DNA from: JAAYUJ01 sp963698165
GTDB taxonomy: Bacteria > Desulfobacterota > Syntrophobacteria > Syntrophobacterales > Syntrophobacteraceae
Assembly (NCBI GenBank): GCA_963698165.1
Contig: CAVOPT010000013.1
Location: 62,001 to 126,000 of the forward strand
Direction of reading: 5' to 3'
DNA length: 64,000 nt
In this document: positions 1-8,403 of the stretch, piece after piece
Numbering within the stretch: position 1 is the stretch's first letter
Layout: each line of letters begins with the position of its first letter
Notes under the pieces: model-generated
What the model saw: only the letters and a program-made list of their open reading frames with translations
Databases searched by the model: none
Told to the model about the DNA's origin: nothing
Position numbers and translations under genes: made by a program

Positions 1-36
1 TAAGCAATCCCCTCCATCGGTCTGACTCCACCGTGA

Positions 37-560
37 TTGGAAGGGCCAGTTGTGCTTCTGGTGCCGTGTCCGACGTTTCCCCTTCACTTCCATCACCTCT
101 TGGACCCTGGCGTAATCGTGCGCAGGGGCCTGCTGTTTCTTGATGACTGTGAGGTTGCAACCCATGCCTTTGCGCTGCGCCTCACCCTTCGCTACCTGGA
201 GAAGAAAGGGATCGGGCCGATACCCGACTGTGCCTATCCTGAGCACATCCGCCTCGGTCCGAACACTGTGAAACCCCCTGGAATCTGAGGAGGGAAGATA
301 TGTTCATGCTGACAGAAGAGGTTATCAGTTTCTGATCGACTACAGGGACGACCTCGAGTCATTCCCGATTCCTTCCCTTGCTTCTCTCATGAATAGAGAT
401 GCACCCCGCCCTCATGTGGGATAAAATTGTCATCGTCGGGACCGTTGCTCAGGACGCCAAGGACTTCTTCCATACCCCTCACAGCTGGAGACTTCACGCC
501 GTGCAAAAGACCCCCTGTATGCCTGCTTCATGCGCATGTAGCAGCCCGTCGCTGCTCTGG
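37..560 (+). pseudogene. CHASE2-domain remnant, multiply frameshifted
   Basis: Three successive pieces in three frames read as one CHASE2 extracellular sensor domain. At 37-280 the frame gives RRGLLFLDD, FALRLTLRYL and EHIRLG. At about 281-420 another frame gives GYQFLIDYRDD, ESFPIPSLASLM. From about 418 a third frame gives DKIVIVGTVAQDAKDFFHTP. In the CHASE2 family these segments occur in this order (R-R-G-L-L-F-L-D, G-Y-Q-F-L-x-D-[FY]-R, DKIV[LI][IV]G...KDxFxTP). Two +1-type shifts separate them, one in the C-run near 275-280 and one near 415-420, and similarity fades after about 500. CHASE2 proteins often neighbour or are fused to CHAT proteins, and an intact TPR-CHAT gene follows. The call rests on motif recognition; the 5' end lies outside the window. 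Confidence 0.6.
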
Positions 561-623
561 GGGCTTGGAGAAACCCGGCACCTGACTGCAGTGCGCAAAC
601 CGGTCGAACATGAGGGAAAAACC

Positions 624-3452
624 ATGAAAAGAGTCGCTATTTTATGGACAATCTGTGTGATCCTGGTGGGAAGTGAGTCGTACGGGACTCTTCAGGCCCA
701 ACCGAACTTTGATGACAGAGAGGAGGAGGCCGTCCAAGTACATAAAAAGACAGGACGGAGAGTTTCCGACGACAGGGAAGGCGAAGGGTTCATTCTAATG
801 CGGCAGGGACGTAAAGCCTACTTTGACTCGGAACCACAGGATGCCCTTGTTCACTTCCAGAAGGCCCTGGACTGGTTTCAGAAATCGAATGAGAAAGAGG
901 CTGCGATCGACTGCCTCAACGGCATGAGTTCGTCCTATCGGGATCTGGGACAAATCTCCAAGGCACAGCTGAGCGCCGAGCGGACCCTCACGGCAAGCAG
1001 AAGTATCAAATACCTCCATGGGGAGGCGCAAGCCTTGCTCACATTGGGGTGGATATACCAGGATCGGTCCGAGTATGAGAAGGCCCTGGAATTGCTTGGC
1101 CAAGCTGTGATCGTCAGAAGAAAACTCAATGACCGGCTTGGGGAGGGTCATGTTCTGAGCGTCATCGGCGTGGTGCACCGCAAGCTCGGGCATCCCCGGA
1201 AAGCTCTGGCATACCTCGAGCAGGCCCTGGAGATCCACAGGGGGACCGGGAAACGGAGGCTGGTGGCCTTCGATTTGAGTGAATCTGGTGTGGCCTACCG
1301 ACAGCTCGGTCAACACGAGAAAGCCCTGCGCTGCCACGAAAAGGCCCTCAAGATCTATAGAGAGGTGAATTTCCCACGTCAGGAGGCCTATGATCTTGGA
1401 TACATGGGGCACGACTTCGAAGCTCTTGGCCGAAACGAGGACGCATTGAAATGCCACGAACAATCCCTGGCAATCCACAGAGAGATCAAACACCCCAAGG
1501 GGCAAGCTTTTGCACTTACCAATGTCGGCTTCGTCTGCCTGAAACTGGGTCAGGTCAAGAGGGCCCTTGAGGCGTTTGAGGAAGGACTGAAATACTCGAA
1601 GGAAATGGGCATCTCCGACTTTCTCCTGAAAGCCGAGTGGGGGCTTGGGCGGGCCAAAGCCAGGCTGAACCGGCCCGAGGAAGCCGTTTCCCATTACGAA
1701 ATCGCTCTGAATGTGCTTGAGAGCATCAGGGCGGAGCTCAGCGAGGGGGAAACGAGAGCCGACTACATGCGGAGCAAACTCCGTGTCTACGACGAACTCA
1801 TCGAAATCCTGGAGAAGTTGCACTCAAAGAACCCCAAAGGGGGCTACGATCGCAAGTCGTGGGAGATTTTCGAGCGAAGGCAGGGCAGAATAATCCTTGA
1901 GGGGGTGGGAAACAGCAATGCGAAACACTTCGCCGGCCTGCCTGACAGGATTTTGGCCAGAGAGAACGAACTGGAGGAAACTCTGGCCGAACTGAAGACG
2001 TCCCTGGCTCATGAGCGCTCTCGTCCGGCCAGCTCCGAGCGACGTGACGGGATAAGTGCCCTGGAAGTGAAAATTCGGCAGGTGAAAGAAGCCGAGCTCA
2101 CACTGCGGGATGAGATCAAAAGAGACTTCCCCGACTACTACGCCATCAAGTATCCCAATCCGGTCACTCTCTCCGATCTCCAGAGAGAAGTCTTGAAGCC
2201 CGGTGAAATGATTTTGGCCTATGGCGTCATGGAAAATCTGACATGCTTGTGGATCATCACAAAGGACGACTTTGGCTTCTACAGGATTGCGGAGAGCGAA
2301 GAAACCCTGGGTGGAAAGGTGAGGCAGTTTCGTGCGGAAATGCTGGGAGTATTGGAGGCGATACAGAGGGGACAACCCGATTTTTTCATCGCAAAGCTTG
2401 TCCGCGACTCCGCCGGAGGGGTAAAGACGAGAGGTGGTGAACTTGCAGACATCCTCCTTCCCCAAGGCGCCAGGAGCATGATCTCCAAAGCGGAATCGCT
2501 GTACATTGTCCCCAGCGGGTCCCTTTACTTCCTTCCCTTCGAAGCGCTGATCATAACCGGCCCGTCTGGGTCCAAAGGGACTTCCTATCTCGTGGAGAGC
2601 AACTCCATTGTCTACCTCTCCTCGGCATCCCTCTTGAAGTCCTTGCGCGATGCCAAGGCGCGAAAAAAGGACAGGGCCATCTACCCCCTCCTCGCTTTTG
2701 CAAATCCGGTTTATGCGGGCACATCGCCCGGGGTTCAAGTGAAGGGCGGCCCGAAAGCGACTTCGGCCACTCCCAAATCCCCCGGAGGAACTCTGCCGGA
2801 ACCGAGCATGCAGGCCCGTGCCTACATGGAGCACATGGGGGGCAGCTTTGCGGAGCTTCCCGAAACAGAAGAAGAGGCGAGGGAGGTCAAGACGGTCATG
2901 GACGCCCCCGACCAGAGCGCCCCCCTTCAGTTGAGGACATCAGCATCCAGGAGCAACCTGTTTCGCCTCAACAATTCCAACAAGCTGAGCGCTTACCGTT
3001 ATCTCGTTTTTTCATGTCACGGGATATTGCCGGGGGAAGTCGATCAGATCAGGCAGCCTGCCCTTGTTTTGTCCCATCCTGACCCCGAGACCCATCGGGA
3101 CGGTTTCGTCACCATGGCCGACGTCTTCCAGTTCAAGCTGAACGCTGATCTTGTGACTCTTTCCGCATGCAATACGGGCATGGGCAAGGTCCTCAGGAGT
3201 GAAGGCGTCGTGGGGATGACCAGAGCATTCATGTACGCCGGCGCTTCAGCGACAATGGTCAACCTCTGGTCCGTTGAATCTCGTTCGGCCAAGATGGTGA
3301 CAACCGGCTTCTATAGAAATCTCAAGAAGGGGGCGAGCCGCACGGAAGCCCTTCGCTCAGCCAAGTTGGAGCTCATCCGTGGCGAGGGGGGCGAAATGTA
3401 CAGTCATCCTTTCTTCTGGGCTCCTACCGTGATTTTTGGTGAAGGGAGTTGA
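624..3452 (+). CDS. TPR-repeat CHAT-domain (caspase-like) protein, exported
   Basis: A 942-residue protein. I place the start at the ATG at 624 because it opens a typical signal peptide (MKRVAILWTICVILVG...). A longer reading from 399 only incorporates the upstream CHASE2 debris. Residues roughly 60-420 are tandem TPR units with the alternating pattern ...LGxxxKALxxxExALxIxR..., typical of kinesin-light-chain-like TPRs. The C-terminal third is a CHAT domain (clan CD, caspase-like) with the expected His-Cys dyad: His in FSCHG (codon 3018-3020) and Cys in LSACNTG (codon 3168-3170). Some CHAT proteins are proteases activated through TPR partners, as in TPR-CHAT/gasdermin and Craspase systems, but no gasdermin or Csm/Cas gene is nearby. 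The signal peptide argues for an envelope role. Substrate unknown. Confidence 0.9.
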   Translation: MKRVAILWTICVILVGSESYGTLQAQPNFDDREEEAVQVHKKTGRRVSDDREGEGFILMRQGRKAYFDSEPQDALVHFQKALDWFQKSNEKEAAIDCLNGMSSSYRDLGQISKAQLSAERTLTASRSIKYLHGEAQALLTLGWIYQDRSEYEKALELLGQAVIVRRKLNDRLGEGHVLSVIGVVHRKLGHPRKALAYLEQALEIHRGTGKRRLVAFDLSESGVAYRQLGQHEKALRCHEKALKIYREVNFPRQEAYDLGYMGHDFEALGRNEDALKCHEQSLAIHREIKHPKGQAFALTNVGFVCLKLGQVKRALEAFEEGLKYSKEMGISDFLLKAEWGLGRAKARLNRPEEAVSHYEIALNVLESIRAELSEGETRADYMRSKLRVYDELIEILEKLHSKNPKGGYDRKSWEIFERRQGRIILEGVGNSNAKHFAGLPDRILARENELEETLAELKTSLAHERSRPASSERRDGISALEVKIRQVKEAELTLRDEIKRDFPDYYAIKYPNPVTLSDLQREVLKPGEMILAYGVMENLTCLWIITKDDFGFYRIAESEETLGGKVRQFRAEMLGVLEAIQRGQPDFFIAKLVRDSAGGVKTRGGELADILLPQGARSMISKAESLYIVPSGSLYFLPFEALIITGPSGSKGTSYLVESNSIVYLSSASLLKSLRDAKARKKDRAIYPLLAFANPVYAGTSPGVQVKGGPKATSATPKSPGGTLPEPSMQARAYMEHMGGSFAELPETEEEAREVKTVMDAPDQSAPLQLRTSASRSNLFRLNNSNKLSAYRYLVFSCHGILPGEVDQIRQPALVLSHPDPETHRDGFVTMADVFQFKLNADLVTLSACNTGMGKVLRSEGVVGMTRAFMYAGASATMVNLWSVESRSAKMVTTGFYRNLKKGASRTEALRSAKLELIRGEGGEMYSHPFFWAPTVIFGEGS

Positions 3453-4257
3453 CGGTGCCTCACAACAGCGATTCAGCGTCTGTGGCCTTCCGCACTGTTG
3501 AGAGTGTGCAATTGTCTCCAATACCATTGGCAAATGGGTTGTGATGATGACGGTGGGGGCAAACACAGAGTGTTGCACCCAGAGCCCGGGTCAGCCCCCA
3601 TTCTGGAAGGCAATTATCAGTCGATCAAAATGCACGGAAAGAATTTGACATTCACCTCTGGGTTCATTTATATAGCGCCGTTGCGTTGGATCTCCCATAG
3701 ACTTTCGAGGCTCCTTCAGGATGCTCTGTTTGCGAGGTCTTTGCGGTTGTTGTGCGAATCTCTTTCCAGTCGAGGACTTCAGGTTCGATGTTTTTCAGGT
3801 TCAAGACCACTTTTGTTGACCGTTCCTGCCTTTCCAAGCCTTCCCACCGTTTTCCCTTCCCCATGAATGCCTTTTTTCCCGACATCTTCACCGGCCGGCA
3901 ACTCATCTGACTCACGACCCGCTCCGACTTCCGTGTGGGTTCGGGCTCCTGGCCAACCCACACGATTCCTTCGCCGCAATGACATCCGTTGAGTCCTGGT
4001 GCATGCCGATAACCGGAGCGTTGAGCTGATTCACCATATTCTTCTCGCCCTGATGGCGGAGGACCGCCCTGGCAAGCAGGGGTGCCCTGGCGGGGTACTT
4101 CGTCGGGCCCGGGAAAGTGAATGTTTTCTTTTGGAGGCGCTTTTGCCGGAGCGCGAGGGTCGCTCGGGGGGTTGCCGGTAGCGAAAGCCCTGCACCTTCG
4201 GGAGTGATCCGGTTCGATTCCGGTGTTCCGTGAACTCAACACGAAACGAGGGTAAAC
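3453..4257. other. 805-bp stretch without a recognisable gene
   Basis: Several open frames exist on both strands, but none shows a recognisable domain, a good ribosome-binding site, or consistent coding character. Near 4200-4231 there is a short arm (CCGG-TTCGATT-CCGG) resembling a tRNA T-arm without a full cloverleaf. A Shine-Dalgarno-like GAGGG lies just upstream of the next gene at 4258, so the right end is at least a leader region. Confidence 0.5.
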
Positions 4258-4665
4258 ATGCCGATTGCCATTTCAGACAAATCGATCAAGCGTGAATTCA
4301 TCGACAAGATCGCACACCTTAGCGGGCAGGACATCTACAAGTGCTTTCAGTGCGGCACCTGCGGCGGGGCCTGTCCCATGTCGGGCGAGATGGATGCCAT
4401 GCCTCGCCGGGTCATGCGGATGGCGCAGCTTGGGCTGGAGGAAGCGGTTTCCGACACCAGGACATGCTGGACATGCGCTTCCTGCCACACCTGCACGGTG
4501 AACTGTCCCCGGGGTATCGATCTGGCCAGGGTGATGGAGGCCATCCGGCTTCTCACGCTGAGAAAGAACGAGAACATGGTGGAAGTCTCCGGACTGCCTG
4601 CCGAAACCATCAAGGACCTGCCGCAGATCGCCATGGTCAGCTGCTTCCGCAAATTGACAAGTTGA
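4258..4665 (+). CDS. HdrC-like 4Fe-4S dicluster protein
   Basis: A 135-residue iron-sulfur protein with two ferredoxin-type motifs: CFQCGTCGGACP at about residues 29-40 and CWTCASCHTCTVNCP at about residues 72-86. This is the arrangement of heterodisulfide-reductase subunit C and of the C-terminal part of thiol:fumarate reductase/MfrE-type subunits. It would pass electrons between a cytoplasmic Fe-S/flavin module and an HdrB-type partner. An HdrB start codon follows 8 bases later, but that gene is broken, so this subunit may no longer have its partner. It has a good upstream GAGGG. Length is short compared with archaeal HdrC (about 180) but normal for this bacterial subgroup as I recall it. 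Confidence 0.85.
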   Translation: MPIAISDKSIKREFIDKIAHLSGQDIYKCFQCGTCGGACPMSGEMDAMPRRVMRMAQLGLEEAVSDTRTCWTCASCHTCTVNCPRGIDLARVMEAIRLLTLRKNENMVEVSGLPAETIKDLPQIAMVSCFRKLTS

Positions 4666-4673
4666 GAAGTGTT

Positions 4674-4757
4674 ATGAAAGTCAGCTACTACCCCGGATGT
4701 ACATTGAAGACGAAGGCGAAGAACCTGGCCGCCGGAGCATGGGCCGGCCTGGCATGA
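4674..4757 (+). pseudogene. HdrB-like subunit, truncated to its N-terminus
   Basis: The ATG at 4674 begins MKVSYYPGCTLKTKAKN, the characteristic N-terminus of HdrB-like CCG-domain proteins. After 27 codons the frame stops (TGA at 4755-4757). A normal HdrB-like subunit is about 290 residues with two CX31-39CCX35-36C motifs, and none of this survives. Only 55 bases separate the stop from the next gene's start at 4813, so almost the whole gene is deleted and the frame was not merely shifted. Confidence 0.8.
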
Positions 4758-4812
4758 GAAGGCCGTTTCCATTGTGTGAGTGATGAACAGTTGTGAATAA
4801 GGAGATTCAAAA

Positions 4813-5607
4813 ATGTCCCAACACGAGTGCCAATGTGCAACAGTAAAGCAGGTTGCCACGGGAGACCGGGCAATCCTTCCGGAGGGTGCCGGCACCATCC
4901 CCGTTTACATCATGGGGAAGAAGTACGAAGTGCCCGAAACCTTGACCATCATGAAGGCCATGGAATTCGCGGGCTTCAAGTTCCTGCGCGGAGCCGGCTG
5001 CCGCGGCGGCATCTGCGGCGCATGCCCAACCGTCTACCGCAAGGAAGGCGACTACAAGCTCTATTTTGGCCTCGCCTGTCAGACCGTTGTCGAGCCCAAC
5101 ATGTATCTGGCTCAGATTCCCTTCTATCCCGCCAACCGCGCCGCCTACGACATCGACACCATCGAGCCCGCGGCCGAGTCCATCCACGCCCTTTATCCCG
5201 AGCTCTTCCGCTGCGTGGCGTGCAATAACTGCACGAAGGCCTGCCCCATGAACGTGGAGGTCCTCGACTACATCTCGGCCATCAAGCAGGGGGACATCGC
5301 CAGGGCTGCCGAGCTATCCTTCGACTGCATCCAGTGCGGCATGTGCGCCAGCCGCTGCATGGGAGAGCTTCCCCAGTATCACATCGCCCAGCTCGTCAGG
5401 CGGATTTACGGCAAGTACATCCAACCCGGGGCCGAGCACCTCCAGAAGCGGGTCAATCAAATCGAATCCGGCAAGTACGACGGCATGCTGGACCTTCTCC
5501 AGAAGATGAACCATGCCGAGCTCGAGAAGCTGAACAAGGAACGAGAGCGGGAACCCGATCTCGCTGCCCCCGGCACCTGGGTGCCTCAGGATGCTCATTA
5601 CCTCTAG
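4813..5607 (+). CDS. 2Fe-2S / 4Fe-4S iron-sulfur subunit (FrdB/TfrB-like)
   Basis: A 264-residue iron-sulfur protein. Residues about 30-100 form a 2Fe-2S plant-ferredoxin-like domain with CRGGICGAC and a later Cys (GLAC). The middle carries two 4Fe-4S clusters, CVACNNCTKACP (about residues 136-147) and CIQCGMCASRC (about residues 174-184). The combination matches the electron-transfer subunit of succinate dehydrogenase/fumarate reductase-like flavoenzymes. The C-terminus is a charged helical tail. Start is the ATG at 4813 after AAGGAG. It sits between the HdrB remnant and the broken flavoprotein, so it is intact but its enzyme partner is not. Confidence 0.82.
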   Translation: MSQHECQCATVKQVATGDRAILPEGAGTIPVYIMGKKYEVPETLTIMKAMEFAGFKFLRGAGCRGGICGACPTVYRKEGDYKLYFGLACQTVVEPNMYLAQIPFYPANRAAYDIDTIEPAAESIHALYPELFRCVACNNCTKACPMNVEVLDYISAIKQGDIARAAELSFDCIQCGMCASRCMGELPQYHIAQLVRRIYGKYIQPGAEHLQKRVNQIESGKYDGMLDLLQKMNHAELEKLNKEREREPDLAAPGTWVPQDAHYL

Positions 5608-5670
5608 TCTGTTACCCCTTATACAATCCAAATAGAACGCTGAATTCGGTTGAATCTGAAGGGGAATCAT

Positions 5671-7141
5671 ATGGGTTACACTCCCGAAATGAGAGAATTG
5701 ATCAAGCGGGTGGAGGCAACACGCCCCGCGCGCGTTGAGAAGGCCCGCCGTGGCGACCATTTCCCCGCTCTGACCCTTGAAGAGAGGGCCGTTGTTCTTG
5801 AGAAATTCCATCCCGACTACCAGAAAGAAGGACGCCGCCCTTGAAGGTGGGACCTGACAAGGGCCTGGTGGTTCCTGACGAGATCGCCCGCCTCCTCGAA
5901 TCCAAGTCCATGCTGAAGACGTACAAGGTGGATCTGAGTAAGCCGGACTTCGATTCTGACGTGCTCATCGTGGGCGCCGGCGGTGCCGGTCCTCGGCGGC
6001 GCTCATGGCCTCCCAGGAGGGCCTGAGCGTCCTCATGGTCACAAAGCTGCGCCACGGCGACGCCAACACCATGATGGCCGAAGGCGGAATCCAGGCTGCC
6101 ACCCAGGAATGCGACTCCCCCTTCTACCACTATATGGACACCATCGGCGGCGGCCACTTCACCAATCAGCCCGACCTGGTGGCAGCACTCTCCCACGATG
6201 CCCCCCTCTCCATCGCGTGGCTGGAATCCCTGGGCATGATGTTCAACAAGCTCCCCGACGGCAGGCTCGACGTCCGTCACTTTGGAGGCTCCTCCCGCAA
6301 GCGCATGCACTCCTCTGGTGACATGACCGGGGCCGAAATCATGCGGGTCCTGAGAGACGAGGTGAGGAACCGCAAGGAAAAGATCACCACCATGGAGTTC
6401 ACCCCCGCCGTGGAAGTGCTCCTCGATGAAACAGGCAAGTGTAGTGGAGCCATCCTCTACAACATGGAAACCCGCGAGTTCTTCATATGCCGCTCCAAGG
6501 CAGTGGTCATCGCCACAGGCGGGAACGGCCGCCTCCACATCAAGGGCTTCGCCACCACCAACCACTACGGAGCCACCATGGACGGCGTGGTCATGTGCTA
6601 CCGGGCCGGCGTCGGAACCACCTGCATGCCATCGACCCAGTATCATCCCACCGGTGTGGCATACCCCGAGCAGAACGTGGGCCTTCTCATCACCGAAAAG
6701 GTGCGCGGTCTCGGCGCCCACGTGCTCAATATCGACGGCGATCAGTTCTGCTTTCCCCTGGAGCCCCAGGACGTGGAATCCGCGGAACTCATCAAGGAAG
6801 CCGTGGAAAAGAACAAGTCCGTCATCACCCCCACCGGCCGATTCGGCCTGTGGCTCGACTCCCCCATGATCGATCTTCTTCATGGCGAGGGAACGGTACG
6901 CCGGGAGATTCCCGCCAAGTACATCCAGTTCATCCGCCACGGGATCGACATCAGCAAGGATTCTATGCTGGTCTACCCGACCCTCCACTACCAGAACGGC
7001 GGAACCGCCATCAACGCGGACTGCGAGACGGTGGTGCCGGGCCTCTTCTCGGCCGGGGAGGGCACACATGCCTCCCCGTTTTTTTGCTCCCGAGACTTGG
7101 CTTACATCTTGCTTTTTAAGGGATCGGCTCCATCATTCTAA
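5671..7141 (+). pseudogene. Fumarate-reductase-type flavoprotein subunit, two frameshifts and lost C-terminus
   Basis: The ATG at 5671 (after AAGGGG) starts a flavoprotein read in three frames. The first is 5671-5840 (MGYTPEMRELIKRVEATRP...). The second is about 5841-5990, ending in the dinucleotide fold VLIVGAGGAG. The third is about 5991-7060, with HGDANTMMAEGGIQA, TGGNGR and QYHPTG, all expected of the SdhA/FrdA family. Each join is explained by loss of one base: in the C-run at 5838-5840 and in GGTCCTCGG at 5988-5996. At about 7056, after the conserved GLFSAGE, the sequence departs from the family and stops at 7141. The usual continuation (the GVHG/GxNRLGGNS region and the C-terminal domain) is missing. 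The frameshifts alone could be assembly error, but the truncation makes a true pseudogene more likely. Confidence 0.85.
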
Positions 7142-7161
7142 GAGAAAGGAGGATCTCATCA

Positions 7162-7554
7162 ATGGCAAGTGCCTGTCTCACCGGCTTCAGATTTAGGAGG
7201 TTCGGTGCTGTCCTGTTTCTATGTGCTCACTTTCTGGTGGCGGGCCCCTCAATTGGCCAGGCTGGAAATCTATCCGGAAAGTGGCAAGCGTCTTACTTCT
7301 TCAACAGGATTGTGGTGGATATGGAACACAATGGACCTTCCGTGCACGGGGTCATGGTCCTCTACGACCCATCCGGTGACATGAGCACCTACCACTTTGA
7401 GGGGTCTTTCATCGAAGGGCACCTGGAAGCGAGGCATCACAGCGGCCATGCGTTCAGCGGTGAACTGCGGGAAAACCTGCTCACAGGGACCCTGACCATG
7501 AAAACCGGCGAGAAATATCCCGTTCATGTCACCGATTTCCGCCGCGTACCATGA
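7162..7554 (+). CDS. Small exported protein of unknown function
   Basis: A 130-residue protein with a strong ribosome-binding site (AAAGGAGG upstream of ATG 7162). It has an N-terminal hydrophobic signal segment at about residues 14-30 and a predicted cleavage near GQAG. The mature part is about 95 residues of alternating hydrophobic and polar residues with frequent Gly (GKWQASYFF, GSFIEGHLEARH, GELRENLLTGTL), suggesting a small antiparallel beta-barrel similar in feel to lipocalin-like or META-type domains. No family assigned. It follows the redox pseudogene by 20 bases and overlaps the upstream untranslated region of the glycosyltransferase. Confidence 0.7.
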   Translation: MASACLTGFRFRRFGAVLFLCAHFLVAGPSIGQAGNLSGKWQASYFFNRIVVDMEHNGPSVHGVMVLYDPSGDMSTYHFEGSFIEGHLEARHHSGHAFSGELRENLLTGTLTMKTGEKYPVHVTDFRRVP

Positions 7555-7579
7555 AGCGGAATCCATCGAATCACAGCAC

Positions 7580-8314
7580 ATGATCCCCAGGGTCTTCCAT
7601 TTCATCTTCGGACTGAAGCCGCAACCCCAGGAGTTCCACCTCGTCCACTACCTGTGCATCCTTTCGTGCCTCGAAGCCAATCACCCCAGCGCGGTCTTTT
7701 TCTATTTCCGTCGTGAACCGTTGGGTCCTTATTGGGAGCGCATCAGGAGGTTTGTGAAGGCCGTGAGGGTGTCGCCTCCCGAGAACTCTCAGGGCGGGCA
7801 GGTGCACCATGCCCATCAGTCGGATTTCTTGCGGCTCGAAATCTTGAACGCGTGCGGGGGAGTTTACGCGGACATAGACACGATCTTCATCAGAGGACTT
7901 CCCGAGGACCTCTACGCCAGCCGGTTCGTGATGGGGAAGGAGGGCCAGCACGGCCTGTGCAACGCCTTCATCATGGCCCGGAAGGCGTCCTTTTTCGGGA
8001 CCAGGTGGCTTGCGGACATGCCCGGAGTGTTCGGCTCCTCATGGAATTACCACTCGGTGGTCTACCCCGGAAAGCTTGCGGCGAAATTCCCGGAGAGCAT
8101 CAGGATCGAGCCCCAGGAATCCTTCACCAAGCACCTGTGGGATGAAAAAGGCCTCCACGATCTCTACGTCGGTCGGGACACGCACCTGGAGAAGTCCTAC
8201 AGTCTGCATCTGTGGGCCAGTCTTGCATGGGACAAACACCTGGCCGGCATGACCGAAGACAGCATCGGCGATGGCAGAAGCACTTACGCCTGGATTGCCC
8301 GGCGCTATTTGTGA
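7580..8314 (+). CDS. DXD-motif glycosyltransferase (GT32/Gly_transf_sug type)
   Basis: A 244-residue cytoplasmic protein starting at ATG 7580 (MIPRVFHFIFG). A longer reading from 7526 would overlap the preceding gene's end. The N-terminal IPRxFHFIFG corresponds to the IPKxIHQIW start of the sugar-binding-region family. QSDFLRLEIL followed by GGVYADIDTIF carries the DXD metal/nucleotide-sugar motif. A histidine-containing region (SSWNYHSVVYPGKLAA) follows. Likely transfers a hexose from a nucleotide-sugar to a glycan or surface polymer. Acceptor unknown, and no polysaccharide cluster adjoins it. The start is weakly supported by its ribosome-binding site. Confidence 0.8.
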   Translation: MIPRVFHFIFGLKPQPQEFHLVHYLCILSCLEANHPSAVFFYFRREPLGPYWERIRRFVKAVRVSPPENSQGGQVHHAHQSDFLRLEILNACGGVYADIDTIFIRGLPEDLYASRFVMGKEGQHGLCNAFIMARKASFFGTRWLADMPGVFGSSWNYHSVVYPGKLAAKFPESIRIEPQESFTKHLWDEKGLHDLYVGRDTHLEKSYSLHLWASLAWDKHLAGMTEDSIGDGRSTYAWIARRYL

Positions 8315-8403
8315 GGAGATATCCGCGACGGCGCAAAGGGGGAAGGCGAAGCGTGATCAGGCCACAACCGGCGGGCCTTCGCCCAAGAGCGGTTCCGCAC
8401 AAT

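Noticed and set aside
795..1823. Long minus-strand open frame opposite the TPR region
   Set aside because: Mirror of the TPR repeats; no start signal or domain.
4190..4235. tRNA-like T-arm with TTCGATT loop
   Set aside because: A 4-bp T-stem, a rough acceptor pairing and a possible variable arm exist, but no anticodon arm or CCA-compatible cloverleaf could be built by eye.
3664..4242. Long minus-strand open frame (192 codons)
   Set aside because: No domain, no ribosome-binding site, and composition unlike the surrounding genes; most likely a chance frame. A group II intron-like sequence was considered, but no domain V or reverse transcriptase was found.
4755..4757. UGA in the HdrB fragment as a selenocysteine codon
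   Set aside because: Sequence after the stop shows no HdrB similarity in frame, unlike the DUF1573 case.
5839..5996. Programmed frameshifting in the flavoprotein
   Set aside because: Two shifts close together, neither at a typical slippery heptamer, and the C-terminus is missing, so decay or base-calling error is more likely.
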